A stretch of 64,000 nt of DNA, taken from contig NEWS02000007.1 of the NCBI GenBank assembly GCA_002869845.2, forward strand, positions 195,320 to 259,319, written 5' to 3'. The first letter of the stretch is position 1; each line of letters opens with the position of its first letter. This DNA is from Nitrospira sp. CG24B (lineage in GTDB: Bacteria; Nitrospirota; Nitrospiria; Nitrospirales; Nitrospiraceae). Position numbers and translations under genes: made by a program. Of the stretch, positions 9,743 through 18,263 are shown one piece after another. The notes under the pieces are model-generated. The model saw only the letters and a program-made list of their open reading frames with translations, ran no database searches and was not told the DNA's origin.

Positions 9743-9787
9743 TTGACACCGTCTTATCGTACGTCTAGTATACGTACGATAAGACGG
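9743..9787 (+). promoter_or_regulatory. vapBC promoter and overlapping palindromic operator
   Basis: TTGACA (9743-9748) and TAGTAT (9766-9771) are spaced by 17 bp. A perfect inverted repeat covers spacer, -10 and start region: CCGTCTTATCGTACGT (9749-9764), 7-nt centre, ACGTACGATAAGACGG (9772-9787). Such a site is expected for autorepression by the antitoxin-toxin complex. Its left part also abuts the upstream end of the divergent uvrA promoter. Confidence 0.85.
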
Positions 9788-9796
9788 AGAGATAAT

Positions 9797-10066
9797 ATGC
9801 CCAAGGCCGCACTAAAAAAAGAAAAGTGGACGCTCTCGTTCGATCCGGCGCTGAAAAGCGTCGTGGTCAAGGCCGCTAAGCGTAGGGGAATGTATCCTGT
9901 GACTCTGCTTGAAAGTCTCGTGCGGGAAAAATTCAACCCGTATGGGCATACGGACGTAGACGACAGTGCCGCTTATGTCAGCGCGTTGCGGAAGCAGGGC
10001 CGCAAACAGTCCGATGATGCGTTTCTGAACGAGATTGAAGCATGGCAAAAATCTCGCTCCTCTTAG
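9797..10066 (+). CDS. VapB-type antitoxin
   Basis: An 89-aa protein starting MPKAALKKEKWTLSFDP. A short beta strand (KWTLSF) followed by two helices (ALKSVVVKAAKRRGM, PVTLLESLVREKFN) fits a ribbon-helix-helix DNA-binding fold; the acidic and polar C-terminal half would bind the toxin. ATG at 9797 follows GGAGAGAT. Its last 25 bases overlap the toxin gene, which implies translational coupling. The operator immediately upstream supports autoregulation. It is assigned as antitoxin mainly because of its partner. Confidence 0.85.
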   Translation: MPKAALKKEKWTLSFDPALKSVVVKAAKRRGMYPVTLLESLVREKFNPYGHTDVDDSAAYVSALRKQGRKQSDDAFLNEIEAWQKSRSS

Positions 10067-10416
10067 ATACCGACATTTTCATCGATTACTTCAATACTGG
10101 CCGGTTCCATACATTGTTCGATTCCAGCCGTTTCACGGTCTACTATTCAGCCATCACGAAAAAGGAACTCTTGACCAAGCCAGGGCTCCGTGACAACGAA
10201 CGCGCCTCCATTCTGGCCGAACTGGCCCAATGCCGCCTGATCACGCTTTCCGATTCCATCACCACACGATACTCCGACCTTCGCCGCCAACACCCGTCAC
10301 TTGAGAAAGGCGATGCCCTCATTGCCGCCACCGCCCTCGTCAAACACCTTCCCCTGATGACACGAAACAAACGGCACTTTCAAATAGTCCCCGGCTTGAC
10401 GCTATTCGGGGAGTAA
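10042..10416 (+). CDS. VapC-type PIN-domain toxin ribonuclease
   Basis: A 124-aa PIN domain. The acidic residues expected for metal binding are visible: D9 and D11 in LLLDTDIFID, E42 in KKELL, D91 in GDALIAATAL, followed by MTRNKRHF, typical of the last PIN strand. VapC toxins cut RNA, often tRNA or rRNA, when freed from the antitoxin. It overlaps the antitoxin gene by 25 bp and ends only 10 bp from the converging GHKL ATPase gene, with no terminator visible between them. Confidence 0.9.
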   Translation: MAKISLLLDTDIFIDYFNTGRFHTLFDSSRFTVYYSAITKKELLTKPGLRDNERASILAELAQCRLITLSDSITTRYSDLRRQHPSLEKGDALIAATALVKHLPLMTRNKRHFQIVPGLTLFGE

Positions 10417-10426
10417 GACTCGTGGA

Positions 10427-12022
10427 CTATGACCGCCTGCGAGACCTACGGCGCGGGCTATCGAGGGCTTCGCCCCAGCGAGCGAGAAACGCCGTTACGA
10501 ACTCGTGTTCTTCAGCGGGAGGCACAGCCAAACGCGCCAGGGCCAACGCGACGGCAAGGGCAATGTGATATCCCTCGGATCGAGAGGCCACGGCTCGACG
10601 ATAGGCGGGATGCGCGTCGTTGACGACGACGGTGGACTCAACAAGACGACCGAGGTCCGGATCTCCTTCATGCGATTCGAACCGGATACTGAGCCCGTAA
10701 TGACCCGGCCGCGATCGTCCTCTTGGTCCTGGAACGACAGCGACTCCGGGTGTGGATTCCGCCTGAGGGTTCGCCTCTCCTTGTGTTGCTTCAGGCGGCT
10801 GCGGGACTTCGTCAGGGTCCTGAGTTGCCTCCGGAGGAGTCGTCCCATCTTCGACGGCTTCCATACCGCTCATGACCGACGCGGCGAGAAAGCCCTGCCC
10901 GTTCTCCGTCGCACTGGATTGTCCGATGGGCAATCGCTTCTGCCCCCCGGCTCGCCGCTCGACCAGCGACGCCAGCAGTGGAAATTCTTCAGCGAGGTCC
11001 ACAAGGACCGTTTCCAGATCGCGCTCCATCGGCCGCACAGCTCGGCGGCCGGCTTTGTCTCCGGATTCACGGACATCTCCCCAATAGGCAAGCTGCTGCG
11101 AGACCGCCTCTTGAATCGCCTTGCGATACCCCAGATACAGCGCGCCCCGCGTCCCGACACGAACAAAATCTCCCTTGTTGAGCGTAAGGGCAACAGCCAG
11201 CGCCGGTGCCTCGATCATCCCGGCCATTCTGTCCGGGGCGACCGGCGTAATCCCCAACCAGTCCCATCCATGCTTGATCACCTTGCCGAATGTGCTGATC
11301 GCCAGTCCACGCTGATCGTCCGGAAACGGAGATTCGCTTCGCGCCAGATAGCCGACCGCCGATGGCTTGCGTTTGCGCGCCAGGCAGATCGCGAGTTTCG
11401 ATACCTCTACGCCGTGGACAGGCTGACGCTCCAATACTCGGCCATTGATCTCGAACCGGAAGCCATTCGGATAATGCGCCGCGAGCATTTCGTCAAACGC
11501 CGACTCCAGCAGGGGTTGATACTGTCGCCGCAGCGTCCCTTCGAGAAAGCCCTCGTCCAAGAGCGGCGAGAGCGCATTGTGCAGCTTGAGCTGCACCGCC
11601 GTGCCATGATCGGTCACCAACCCCGATGGTGGAATCCATTTCCACGGCGCTTTATGCCGTCCCGCCAAGTGCCAGCGGCTCGCCACATGTTCCTTACCCC
11701 GACGCGTTTCGGTGACCACATCTTCGCAGACCAGAAGCCCAAGCTTGATTCCGACTCCCGCGAATCCGATGCCGTGGCCCCGTGTCTTCGTGCTGGCGGC
11801 CAGATCGTGGTACCGTACCAGGTCCCGTCGTCTCATGCCTGATCCGTCGTCCACGATGGTCAACACCGACAACGCAGAGTCAGCCGTGAGCCGGAGACAG
11901 GTGGCACCGGAATCGAGCGAATTGGCGACCACCTCAGTCAAAATGGTTTCTTCGAGAGCGCCCGGATAGGCGTCGCGGAGATCTTCGAGCAAATGCTGCA
12001 GATCAACGCGCGTTTCGCCCAT
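10427..12022 (-). CDS. stand-alone GHKL (HSP90/MutL/MORC-like) ATPase
   Basis: A 531-aa protein with all GHKL boxes near the N-terminus: EVVANSLDSGA (N box), IVDDGSGM (G1), GHGIGFAGVGIKLG (G2). A middle region of about 200 residues has mixed alpha/beta character, then comes a low-complexity Pro/Glu/Gln/Thr linker with repeated PPEATQ, and a C-terminal domain with PGHYGLSIRFE. It is not a histidine kinase (no H box), nor GyrB or MutL by length. Similar stand-alone GHKL ATPases occur in accessory and defence loci, but the role here is unknown. ATG at 12022 follows GGGAG. It converges on vapBC and starts beside a uvrA relic. Confidence 0.75.
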   Translation of the reverse strand: MGETRVDLQHLLEDLRDAYPGALEETILTEVVANSLDSGATCLRLTADSALSVLTIVDDGSGMRRRDLVRYHDLAASTKTRGHGIGFAGVGIKLGLLVCEDVVTETRRGKEHVASRWHLAGRHKAPWKWIPPSGLVTDHGTAVQLKLHNALSPLLDEGFLEGTLRRQYQPLLESAFDEMLAAHYPNGFRFEINGRVLERQPVHGVEVSKLAICLARKRKPSAVGYLARSESPFPDDQRGLAISTFGKVIKHGWDWLGITPVAPDRMAGMIEAPALAVALTLNKGDFVRVGTRGALYLGYRKAIQEAVSQQLAYWGDVRESGDKAGRRAVRPMERDLETVLVDLAEEFPLLASLVERRAGGQKRLPIGQSSATENGQGFLAASVMSGMEAVEDGTTPPEATQDPDEVPQPPEATQGEANPQAESTPGVAVVPGPRGRSRPGHYGLSIRFESHEGDPDLGRLVESTVVVNDAHPAYRRAVASRSEGYHIALAVALALARLAVPPAEEHEFVTAFLARWGEALDSPRRRSRRRS

Positions 12023-12091
12023 AGCTCCCAGATTTCGGATTCCCGGTTTTGCCGATCAGAATGGGACCATCAGAGACGAATCTTGCCCATC

Positions 12092-12197
12092 TGATCGATC
12101 CCATGATTGGAACGAGTGGGGTGGCTTGGATCTGGACAGTGCAATTCTTGAGATTCTGCCCCCGTGCGCCATTTTCGATGACGACCGAATGACTCAT
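12092..12197 (-). pseudogene. relic of the 5' end of a uvrA-like gene
   Basis: From ATG at 12197 the frame reads MSHSVVIENGARGQNLKN then VQIQATPLVPIMGSI, alignable with the UvrA N-terminus ([33 protein letters not shown]). The match ends just where Walker A should begin. The upstream DNA also matches: CATAGGCCCGGGATTATA here, CATAGGCGCGGGATTATA before uvrA. It reads in the same direction as uvrA, so vapBC and the GHKL gene lie between two copies of a uvrA-type start. The pattern suggests a decayed second uvrA or a duplication. Confidence 0.7.
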
Positions 12198-12354
12198 AGG
12201 CCCGGGATTATAGCATGACGGAATGATCGTCCAGGCCGATGCGCACGAACCCATTCGGTTTTCGAATGGATATGGTAACAAGGGCTCGCAGAGCTCTACC
12301 GAGTGCTCGAAGCGAAGGATGTGAGGAAGCTGATGAACCCTTCAGACGCCGGCT

Positions 12355-13548
12355 TCAGGATTTCATCGTCTGGGCAACAAGCTCGTGCGGGTGTTCGAGG
12401 ATGCGCTTCAGCTCCGTCAAAAACTTCGCGCCCGTCACACCATCGATGGCCCGGTGATCGCACGACAGCGTCACCTGCATTCTACGGCCGGCCTTCACGG
12501 CGCCCGCAACAACGACCGGCACGTCCCGAACCGCACCGACGGCGAGCGAAGCGGCTTGCGGTGGGATGAGGACGGCGAGAAAATTGTCCACCCCGAACAT
12601 GCCAAGATTGGAGATTGAGAAGGTAGCACCACTGTATTCCTGCGGTTGCAGCCGTTTCTGTGTAGCCCGCTCGATGAGCGCCCGCGATTCAGATGAGATC
12701 GTTTCCAACGCCTTAGCACCACAATCACGAATGACGGGCGTGATCAGGCCGTCCTCCATCCCGACCGCAACGCCGATATCGACACGCTCATACCGCCTGA
12801 TCGCCTCGCCGGTATAGGACACGTTCAGTTCCGGATGCTTGCGGAGTGCCAGAGCCACGGCTTTGATGAGCAGATCGGTCATTGAAGGATGGGATTGCCG
12901 GTCTTTCTTGAACTGACGACGAAACTGCTCCGCCGCTTCCATATCGATCTCTCTCGTCAGATAGAAGTGCGGCACCGGGGCTTTGCTCTGCACCGTAGCC
13001 CTGGCGATGGCTTTCCGCATTTGAGTCAGGGGCTGATCGGTTCCGGCCGGCATGGCCGACGTGGCAACCCCTTGCGCGTTGCCCACATCCTCCTCGACGA
13101 TTCGCCCACCAGGACCGGTGCCGATCACCGTGGAGAGGTCGATCCCTCGCTCAGTGGCCAGGGCCTTGGCCCGCGGGGAGGCGATGATGCGATTCCCTTC
13201 TGTACTCAGAAGTGACGTACCAGGCGAGGTTGTCGATGCGGCAGCGGGCTTGGCGCTGGTCGATGCGACGGGCATGACCTTGTCGGACAAGGCTTCCGTG
13301 ATGTCTTCATCCGCCTCGCCGATGACGCCCAATAGTTTTCCAGACTCAACCGTTTCCCCGTTCTGCACGAGAATCTTCCGGAGAATACCGGAGGCAAACG
13401 CCTCAAGATCCATGACCGCTTTGTCAGTTTCGATTTCAGCGAGCGCCTCTCCGGCCTGCACCTGATCTCCCTCGCGCTTCTTCCATTCGAGGAGCACGCC
13501 CTCTTCCATCGTATCCGTAAGCTTGGGCATTACAACGCGGCTTGCCAT
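12355..13548 (-). CDS. pdhC: pyruvate dehydrogenase E2, dihydrolipoamide acetyltransferase
   Basis: A 397-aa protein that moves the acetyl group from lipoate to CoA. In order: one lipoyl domain (1-80) with the modified lysine in ETDKAVMD (~43), an Ala/Ser/Thr/Pro-rich linker, a peripheral-subunit-binding domain (ASPRAKALATERGIDLSTVIGTGPGGRI), and the catalytic domain with SCDHRAIDG. The ATG at 13548 gives the standard MASRVVMPKLTDTMEEG start. It is last in the E1-alpha, E1-beta, E2 operon, 13 bp after pdhB. No E3 (lipoamide dehydrogenase) gene is in the window. A 2-oxo acid other than pyruvate is possible, but the subunit type fits pyruvate best. Confidence 0.92.
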   Translation of the reverse strand: MASRVVMPKLTDTMEEGVLLEWKKREGDQVQAGEALAEIETDKAVMDLEAFASGILRKILVQNGETVESGKLLGVIGEADEDITEALSDKVMPVASTSAKPAAASTTSPGTSLLSTEGNRIIASPRAKALATERGIDLSTVIGTGPGGRIVEEDVGNAQGVATSAMPAGTDQPLTQMRKAIARATVQSKAPVPHFYLTREIDMEAAEQFRRQFKKDRQSHPSMTDLLIKAVALALRKHPELNVSYTGEAIRRYERVDIGVAVGMEDGLITPVIRDCGAKALETISSESRALIERATQKRLQPQEYSGATFSISNLGMFGVDNFLAVLIPPQAASLAVGAVRDVPVVVAGAVKAGRRMQVTLSCDHRAIDGVTGAKFLTELKRILEHPHELVAQTMKS

Positions 13549-13561
13549 GGCTCTCCTCCCC

Positions 13562-14530
13562 TCACAGTAGCGACTTGACGGCCTCGATCACGCGCGGCAG
13601 GTCCGGAATCGCCGCATCTTCCAGCGGACGGCAATAGGGCATGGGCACATCTTCACCGGTGACTCGCCGGATCGGACCGTCCAAATAGTCGAACGCGGTC
13701 GCGTACACGCTCTCAGCGATCTGCGCTCCCAGCCCACAGAAATACCAGCCTTCTTCGACGATCACCAGACGTCCGGTCTTTTTGACCGATGCGACAATCG
13801 TCTGGAGATCCAGCGGTTTGAGCGTGCGCGGATCGATCACTTCAACCTCGACTCCTTCGCGGCTCAGCGCGTCGGCGGCCTCCAGGACAAGCAACAGCAT
13901 TTTGGAATAGGCGACGATCGTGACATCCTGGCCCGTCCGTTTCACCTCGGCGACGCCGATGGGAATGGTGAACTCACCTTCTTGAACCTCACCCTTCGTA
14001 CCATACAAGAGCTGCGCTTCGATGAAGATGACCGGGTCGGGGTCTCGGATCGCGCTCTTGAGCAAGCCTTTCGCGTCATGCGGCGTAGCGGGCGCGATGA
14101 CTTTCAGTCCAGGGACATGGCAAAACCAGGCCTCAAGACTTTGCGAATGCTGTGCCCCCAACTGGTGGGCGGCGCTCCCGGGGCCACGGATGACGAGCGG
14201 CACCGACAGTTGTCCCCCGGACATATACCGGATTTTGGCGGCGTTATTGACAATCTGATCAAGGGCTACGATGCCGAAATTCATCGTCATGAGCTCCACA
14301 ATCGGATGCAGACCCGCCATGGCTGCCCCGATGGCCAGACCAGTAAAGCCAGCCTCGGTGATGGGTGTATCAATCACGCGCTGCGGCCCGAATTCCTCTA
14401 TGAAGCCCTTGCTGACCTTAAACGCGCCCTGATAGTAGGCGACGTCTTCGCCGATCAAAAAGACGCGCTGGTCTCGGCGCATTTCCTCGCGCATGGCCTG
14501 ATTCAGAGCTTCACGATACGACAACTCCAT
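13562..14530 (-). CDS. pdhB: pyruvate dehydrogenase E1 component, beta subunit
   Basis: A 322-aa transketolase-like protein: MELSYREALNQAMREEM, VFLIGEDVAYYQGAFKVSKG, DTPITEAGFTGLAIGAAMAGL, and the C-terminal transketolase domain (VIDPRTLKPLD, VEEGWYFCGLGAQIAE). With PdhA it forms the thiamine-diphosphate-dependent decarboxylase. ATG at 14530 follows GGAGTAGGAG; the frame is open upstream, but the extension (about 23 residues) shows no family similarity. It starts 7 bp after pdhA. Confidence 0.94.
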   Translation of the reverse strand: MELSYREALNQAMREEMRRDQRVFLIGEDVAYYQGAFKVSKGFIEEFGPQRVIDTPITEAGFTGLAIGAAMAGLHPIVELMTMNFGIVALDQIVNNAAKIRYMSGGQLSVPLVIRGPGSAAHQLGAQHSQSLEAWFCHVPGLKVIAPATPHDAKGLLKSAIRDPDPVIFIEAQLLYGTKGEVQEGEFTIPIGVAEVKRTGQDVTIVAYSKMLLLVLEAADALSREGVEVEVIDPRTLKPLDLQTIVASVKKTGRLVIVEEGWYFCGLGAQIAESVYATAFDYLDGPIRRVTGEDVPMPYCRPLEDAAIPDLPRVIEAVKSLL

Positions 14531-14537
14531 GGCTCTC

Positions 14538-15512
14538 CTACTCCTGTAAGACGTCAGCGTGCAGATCCGAGCGGGCCGGAAACGGACTTTCTTCTGCAAA
14601 CTTCACGGCAGCTCGCACAACTTCTCCGATTTCCCGCTCCAGTTGTTTGAAATCCGCCTCGTCCGCCAGCTTCTGAGCCATCATGGTGCTTTTCAATAAG
14701 GTAAGCGGATCACGTTTGCGGTACTCCTCCACTTCCTCTTTGGTCCGGTAGTGACCGTGCGCCGGGTCCGCCATCGAATGGCCCATGAACCGATAGGTCG
14801 TTGCCTCGATGAACCACGGCCCATGCCCCGCACGGACCTGCGCCACCACCCGCTGCATCGCCGAACGAACCGCGAGCACATCCATGCCATCCACTGATTC
14901 AGCCGCGATGCCGTAGGATCGAGCAGTTTCGGCTACATCCCCATACAACGCGATGGCCCGTTCGGCCGGAGTGCCCATGCCATAACGATTGTTCTCACAG
15001 ATAAAAATCACCGGCAGTTTCCACAAGGCAGCCAGGTTAAACGCCTCGTGTGCCTGCCCGCTTGGCAGCGCCCCTTCACCGAAAAAACAGACCGTGACCA
15101 AATCCAGAGATTGATACTTATTCGCAAAGGCCAGACCCGTCGCGAGCGGGATATGGCCTCCGACGATGGCATACCCGCCCATAAACCGGCGCGGCAGATC
15201 GACCAGGTGCATCGATCCGCCCTTGCCTTTACAGAGGCCGGTCGCCTTACCAAACAACTCGGCCATGACCCGTCCAGGATCGGACCCGCGCGCAAGACAA
15301 TGTCCATGGTCGCGGTAGGCGCTGATGACGTAATCGTCCGGTCGAAGGGAGGCGATGGCCCCGACCGCAATCGCCTCTTCGCCGATGTACAGATGAAGAA
15401 AGCCGGCGATCTTCGCAAGGGCGTACATCTCCGCCGATCTCTCTTCGAATCGACGGATCAGCAACATCTGACGATACAGCGAGAGAAGATCAGCTGTGTC
15501 CATATTGACCAT
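14538..15512 (-). CDS. pdhA: pyruvate dehydrogenase E1 component, alpha subunit
   Basis: A 324-aa thiamine-diphosphate enzyme. Conserved parts are LLIRRFEERSAEMYA, HLYIGEEAIAVG, ISAYRDHGHCLARG, GGSMHL, the cofactor motif and the phosphorylation-loop-like GHSMADPAHGHYRTKEE. The cofactor motif reads FFGEGALPSGQAHE...CENNRYGMG; most relatives have GDG at the start, so a magnesium-binding aspartate is replaced by glutamate. First gene of the three-gene operon. Two in-frame ATGs (15512, 15503) are possible and neither has a clear ribosome site; a hairpin lies just upstream. Confidence 0.93.
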   Translation of the reverse strand: MVNMDTADLLSLYRQMLLIRRFEERSAEMYALAKIAGFLHLYIGEEAIAVGAIASLRPDDYVISAYRDHGHCLARGSDPGRVMAELFGKATGLCKGKGGSMHLVDLPRRFMGGYAIVGGHIPLATGLAFANKYQSLDLVTVCFFGEGALPSGQAHEAFNLAALWKLPVIFICENNRYGMGTPAERAIALYGDVAETARSYGIAAESVDGMDVLAVRSAMQRVVAQVRAGHGPWFIEATTYRFMGHSMADPAHGHYRTKEEVEEYRKRDPLTLLKSTMMAQKLADEADFKQLEREIGEVVRAAVKFAEESPFPARSDLHADVLQE

Positions 15513-15518
15513 TATGCA

Positions 15519-15537
15519 AGTTGGCTCAAAGCCAACT
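15519..15537. promoter_or_regulatory. hairpin or operator just upstream of pdhA
   Basis: AGTTGGCT-caa-AGCCAACT is a perfect 8-bp inverted repeat 7-25 nt before the pdhA ATG, where a ribosome site would be expected. It could be a repressor site or an RNA hairpin controlling translation. Confidence 0.45.
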
Positions 15538-15785
15538 CAACCAGAATCATACGACAACAGAAACGGGCTGCATGCGGCAAGCTGGATGTAGCCCGACCAG
15601 CTATGCGTGTTCAAAAGGCCTACTAATGATAGCCTCCCCGACCGTTCCGGATTCTCGGCTCGATTCGCCCCGTCAATTTTCAGATTGGATCTCTAATCGT
15701 CACGGAGCTGCTCACAAGAGCCGACCACCTGATCTCAAGATGACTCACCTTGACAAAGCTTGAAACCGGGTGCTACCACCGTCAA

Positions 15786-16562
15786 ATGGTGGGAACCGAC
15801 CCTCGTCCATTGACACAGGATTCCAAGGCCCCGGCGAAGGTGGTGTCCACCTGGTCCGGCCAGGCCCGCGAAGATGCCGTACAGCGGATGTTCACCTCCA
15901 TCGCCGGCGTCTACGACCTGAACAACACGCTGTTGAGTTTCGGCCTGCATTACCATTGGAAGAAGATTACCGCGTCCTTCATTACCCCCGTCGGACGGGG
16001 GACCGCGCTCGATGTCGGATCCGGTACGGCCGACCTTGCCCTCCTGCTCGAGTCTCGAATGGGACCCAAGGGACGTGTGATCGCATCAGACCTGAACTAT
16101 GCGATGCTGGCCGAAGGCCTCAAGAAGATCGGTGGCAAAGGACTCACCGACAAAGTCACCTGCTTGCAGGCCAGTGCGGAACACCTGGGGTTCGGGGACA
16201 ACACCTTCGATGCAGTCACTACCGGCTTTTGCATGCGAAACGTCGGGGATTTACCAGGCGCCGTGCGGGAAATTCGCCGTGTCATGAAGCCCGGTGGGCG
16301 CTTTGTGTGCTTGGAGTTTTCGCGTCCGGTATTCGGTTGGTTACGAACCTTGTATGATTGGTATTCGTTCAAACTGCTGCCCTGGGTCGGCACCATCGTC
16401 GCCCGTGATCGCACCGGCGTCTACGAGTACCTTCCCGCGTCCATCCGGACATTTCCCGACCAAGAACGGTTATGCCAGGTTCTACGCGATGCCGGGTTTC
16501 GTCAGGTGTCGTACAAAAACCTCAGCGGTGGCATTGTCGCCATTCATATCGCAACAAAATAG
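15786..16562 (+). CDS. MenG/UbiE-type quinone C-methyltransferase
   Basis: A 258-aa SAM-dependent methyltransferase of the family that methylates demethylmenaquinone (MenG) or the ubiquinone precursor (UbiE). Motifs: AREDAVQRMFTSIAGVYDLNN near the start, ALDVGSGTADLALLLE (motif I), GFCMRNVGDLPGAVREIRRVMKPGGRFVCLEFSRP (motifs II-III) and a C-terminal GGIVAIHIATK. A TTG at 15750 would add 12 residues; I prefer the ATG at 15786 though neither has a strong ribosome site. It is divergent from pdhA and 9 bp before a radical SAM gene, so it may be the first gene of the unusual cluster to its right. Confidence 0.87.
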   Translation: MVGTDPRPLTQDSKAPAKVVSTWSGQAREDAVQRMFTSIAGVYDLNNTLLSFGLHYHWKKITASFITPVGRGTALDVGSGTADLALLLESRMGPKGRVIASDLNYAMLAEGLKKIGGKGLTDKVTCLQASAEHLGFGDNTFDAVTTGFCMRNVGDLPGAVREIRRVMKPGGRFVCLEFSRPVFGWLRTLYDWYSFKLLPWVGTIVARDRTGVYEYLPASIRTFPDQERLCQVLRDAGFRQVSYKNLSGGIVAIHIATK

Positions 16563-16571
16563 CCATACGCC

Positions 16572-18194
16572 GTGAACTCAATCCTCTACGTTTTTCTTCC
16601 TTGCAAAAAGGTCTATCCCATTGGGATCACCTACTTGGCGGACTTTATCCACCGACGGAAACCGGAAGTACGCCAACAGATCCTTGACCTATCGCTGTTT
16701 CCCGTCTCGCAGCGCACTCAGGCTATCCGTGATGCCGCCACGGAGTTCAAACCGGACTTGGTCTGCTTTTCGTGGCGTGACATTCAGATCTTCTCGCCAC
16801 ATGAGGGTGATTCGTCGCTGGAGCATGCGTTCAACTTCTATTTCGCGAGTAACCCGATCAAGCGTGTCGCCGCTTCGTTCGCGGGTATCAAACAGCTATA
16901 CCGGTACTACAGCCATATCTATACGATCCTGTCCTATCCGGCCCTGATTCGCAAAGAACTCCCCAACGCGCAGATCATGATTGGAGGCGGAGCGTTCACC
17001 GCCTTTGCTGATCAACTCATTGAAAAGCTTCCGGAAGGCACGATCGGCATACTGGGCGAAGGGGAGGATGCAATCCTGAAACTTCTCGAGGGTCGTTCGA
17101 TCGAGGACGAACGTTACATCGTCAAAGAAGGCGGACGGACCCGAAAAGGCTCCCACGGTTCACCGGCGCTGCTTGATGCACCGGCTGTTGACCTCCCGTA
17201 TATAACTTCCATCTTTCCGCAGTGGAGGGAGTTCACAAGCGAATCGATCGGGGTTCAGTCGAAACGAGGCTGTCCCTATGATTGTGCCTTCTGTCTGTAT
17301 CCCTATATCGAGGGCAAGCGGGTACGTTACCGGCCACCGGAGATGGTCGTCAAAGACATCTCTCAGCATTATCATCAATGGGGAGCCCGTCGCTTTTGGT
17401 TTACCGACGCCCAGTTCATTACGGGCAAGGAAGCGTACCCGCAATGTACCGAGATCATGGAACGTATCATCAGTGAAAAGCTGGAGATCGAGTGGTCCGG
17501 CTATATTCGCACGTCGTTGATCACCCCTGAGTTTGCGAAGCTGATGGTCCGTTCTGGGGTCGGCGACTTGGAGGTGGCCATCACCTCCGGTTCACAGGAG
17601 GTCCTGAACAATCTCCACATGGGATTCAAGCTGGAACGCTTGTACGATGGCTGCCGCTATTTGGCAGAGGCCGGCTTCAAGGGCAAGGTCATCCTCAACT
17701 ATTCCCTCAATAGCCCTAAGGAGACGGAAGAGAGCCTGCTTCAAAGCGTCGAGTCCTACAAGATGGTGGCCTCGATTCTTGGCGAAGAGCGTGTGTTTCC
17801 ATTGATGTTTTTCTTAGGCATCCAGCCGAATACCGACCTGGAACAGCGCCTACTGGAAGAGGGGTATTTGTCGGCCGGCTATAACCCCTTGATGCTGACA
17901 CCAACCAGTATCAAGAAGCTTCTCTATAATCCTGCCCCCCTCAACAAGATTATCGCCAAGTCTTGTCTCCGCGCCTGGGAACGGAAGCAAGGTAGCCGCG
18001 ATCCCCGTCGATGGACCGGATCCCTGTCCCAGTCATCGGGCGAACCAGCCTATGCCGACCAAAACCTGAGCAGAGGAATCGAAGGCAATTCCGGGCGGGA
18101 CGCCTTGCTTTCGATCGAGGAAATCATCCGTTCCACCAGGCCAACCCCCTCGCCCTCACAGATGGCTGAACCAAGAACGACCTCTACCAGTTGA
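16572..18194 (+). CDS. radical SAM protein with N-terminal B12-binding-like domain
   Basis: A 540-aa protein. An N-terminal Rossmann-like region (1-170, with PDLVCFSWRDIQIF and IMIGGGAFTAFAD) resembles the cobalamin-binding half of B12-radical SAM enzymes, but the DxHxxG histidine motif is not visible. The radical SAM core has the cluster motif RGCPYDCAFC (C234, C238, C241). The last ~80 residues are Ser/Pro/Arg-rich and look disordered. GTG start at 16572, 9 bp after the methyltransferase gene, without a clear ribosome site. Reaction unknown; a methyl transfer or cofactor modification linked to the neighbouring quinone methyltransferase is conceivable. Confidence 0.82.
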   Translation: MNSILYVFLPCKKVYPIGITYLADFIHRRKPEVRQQILDLSLFPVSQRTQAIRDAATEFKPDLVCFSWRDIQIFSPHEGDSSLEHAFNFYFASNPIKRVAASFAGIKQLYRYYSHIYTILSYPALIRKELPNAQIMIGGGAFTAFADQLIEKLPEGTIGILGEGEDAILKLLEGRSIEDERYIVKEGGRTRKGSHGSPALLDAPAVDLPYITSIFPQWREFTSESIGVQSKRGCPYDCAFCLYPYIEGKRVRYRPPEMVVKDISQHYHQWGARRFWFTDAQFITGKEAYPQCTEIMERIISEKLEIEWSGYIRTSLITPEFAKLMVRSGVGDLEVAITSGSQEVLNNLHMGFKLERLYDGCRYLAEAGFKGKVILNYSLNSPKETEESLLQSVESYKMVASILGEERVFPLMFFLGIQPNTDLEQRLLEEGYLSAGYNPLMLTPTSIKKLLYNPAPLNKIIAKSCLRAWERKQGSRDPRRWTGSLSQSSGEPAYADQNLSRGIEGNSGRDALLSIEEIIRSTRPTPSPSQMAEPRTTSTS

Positions 18195-18263
18195 ATGGGC
18201 GCCATACGTCCTTCATTCACCACAAACACACCTCCTATACACTTGACGTGCCCTCCTCATACC

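Noticed and set aside
10505-11842. 445-codon open frame on the + strand opposite the GHKL ATPase gene
   Set aside because: The minus frame has all GHKL motifs; the plus frame is Arg/Ser/Pro-rich nonsense typical of an antisense frame in GC-rich DNA.
12251-12269. hairpin CCATTCG-gtttt-CGAATGG after pdhC
   Set aside because: Only 7 bp and no T-run on the pdhC strand, so not a convincing terminator.
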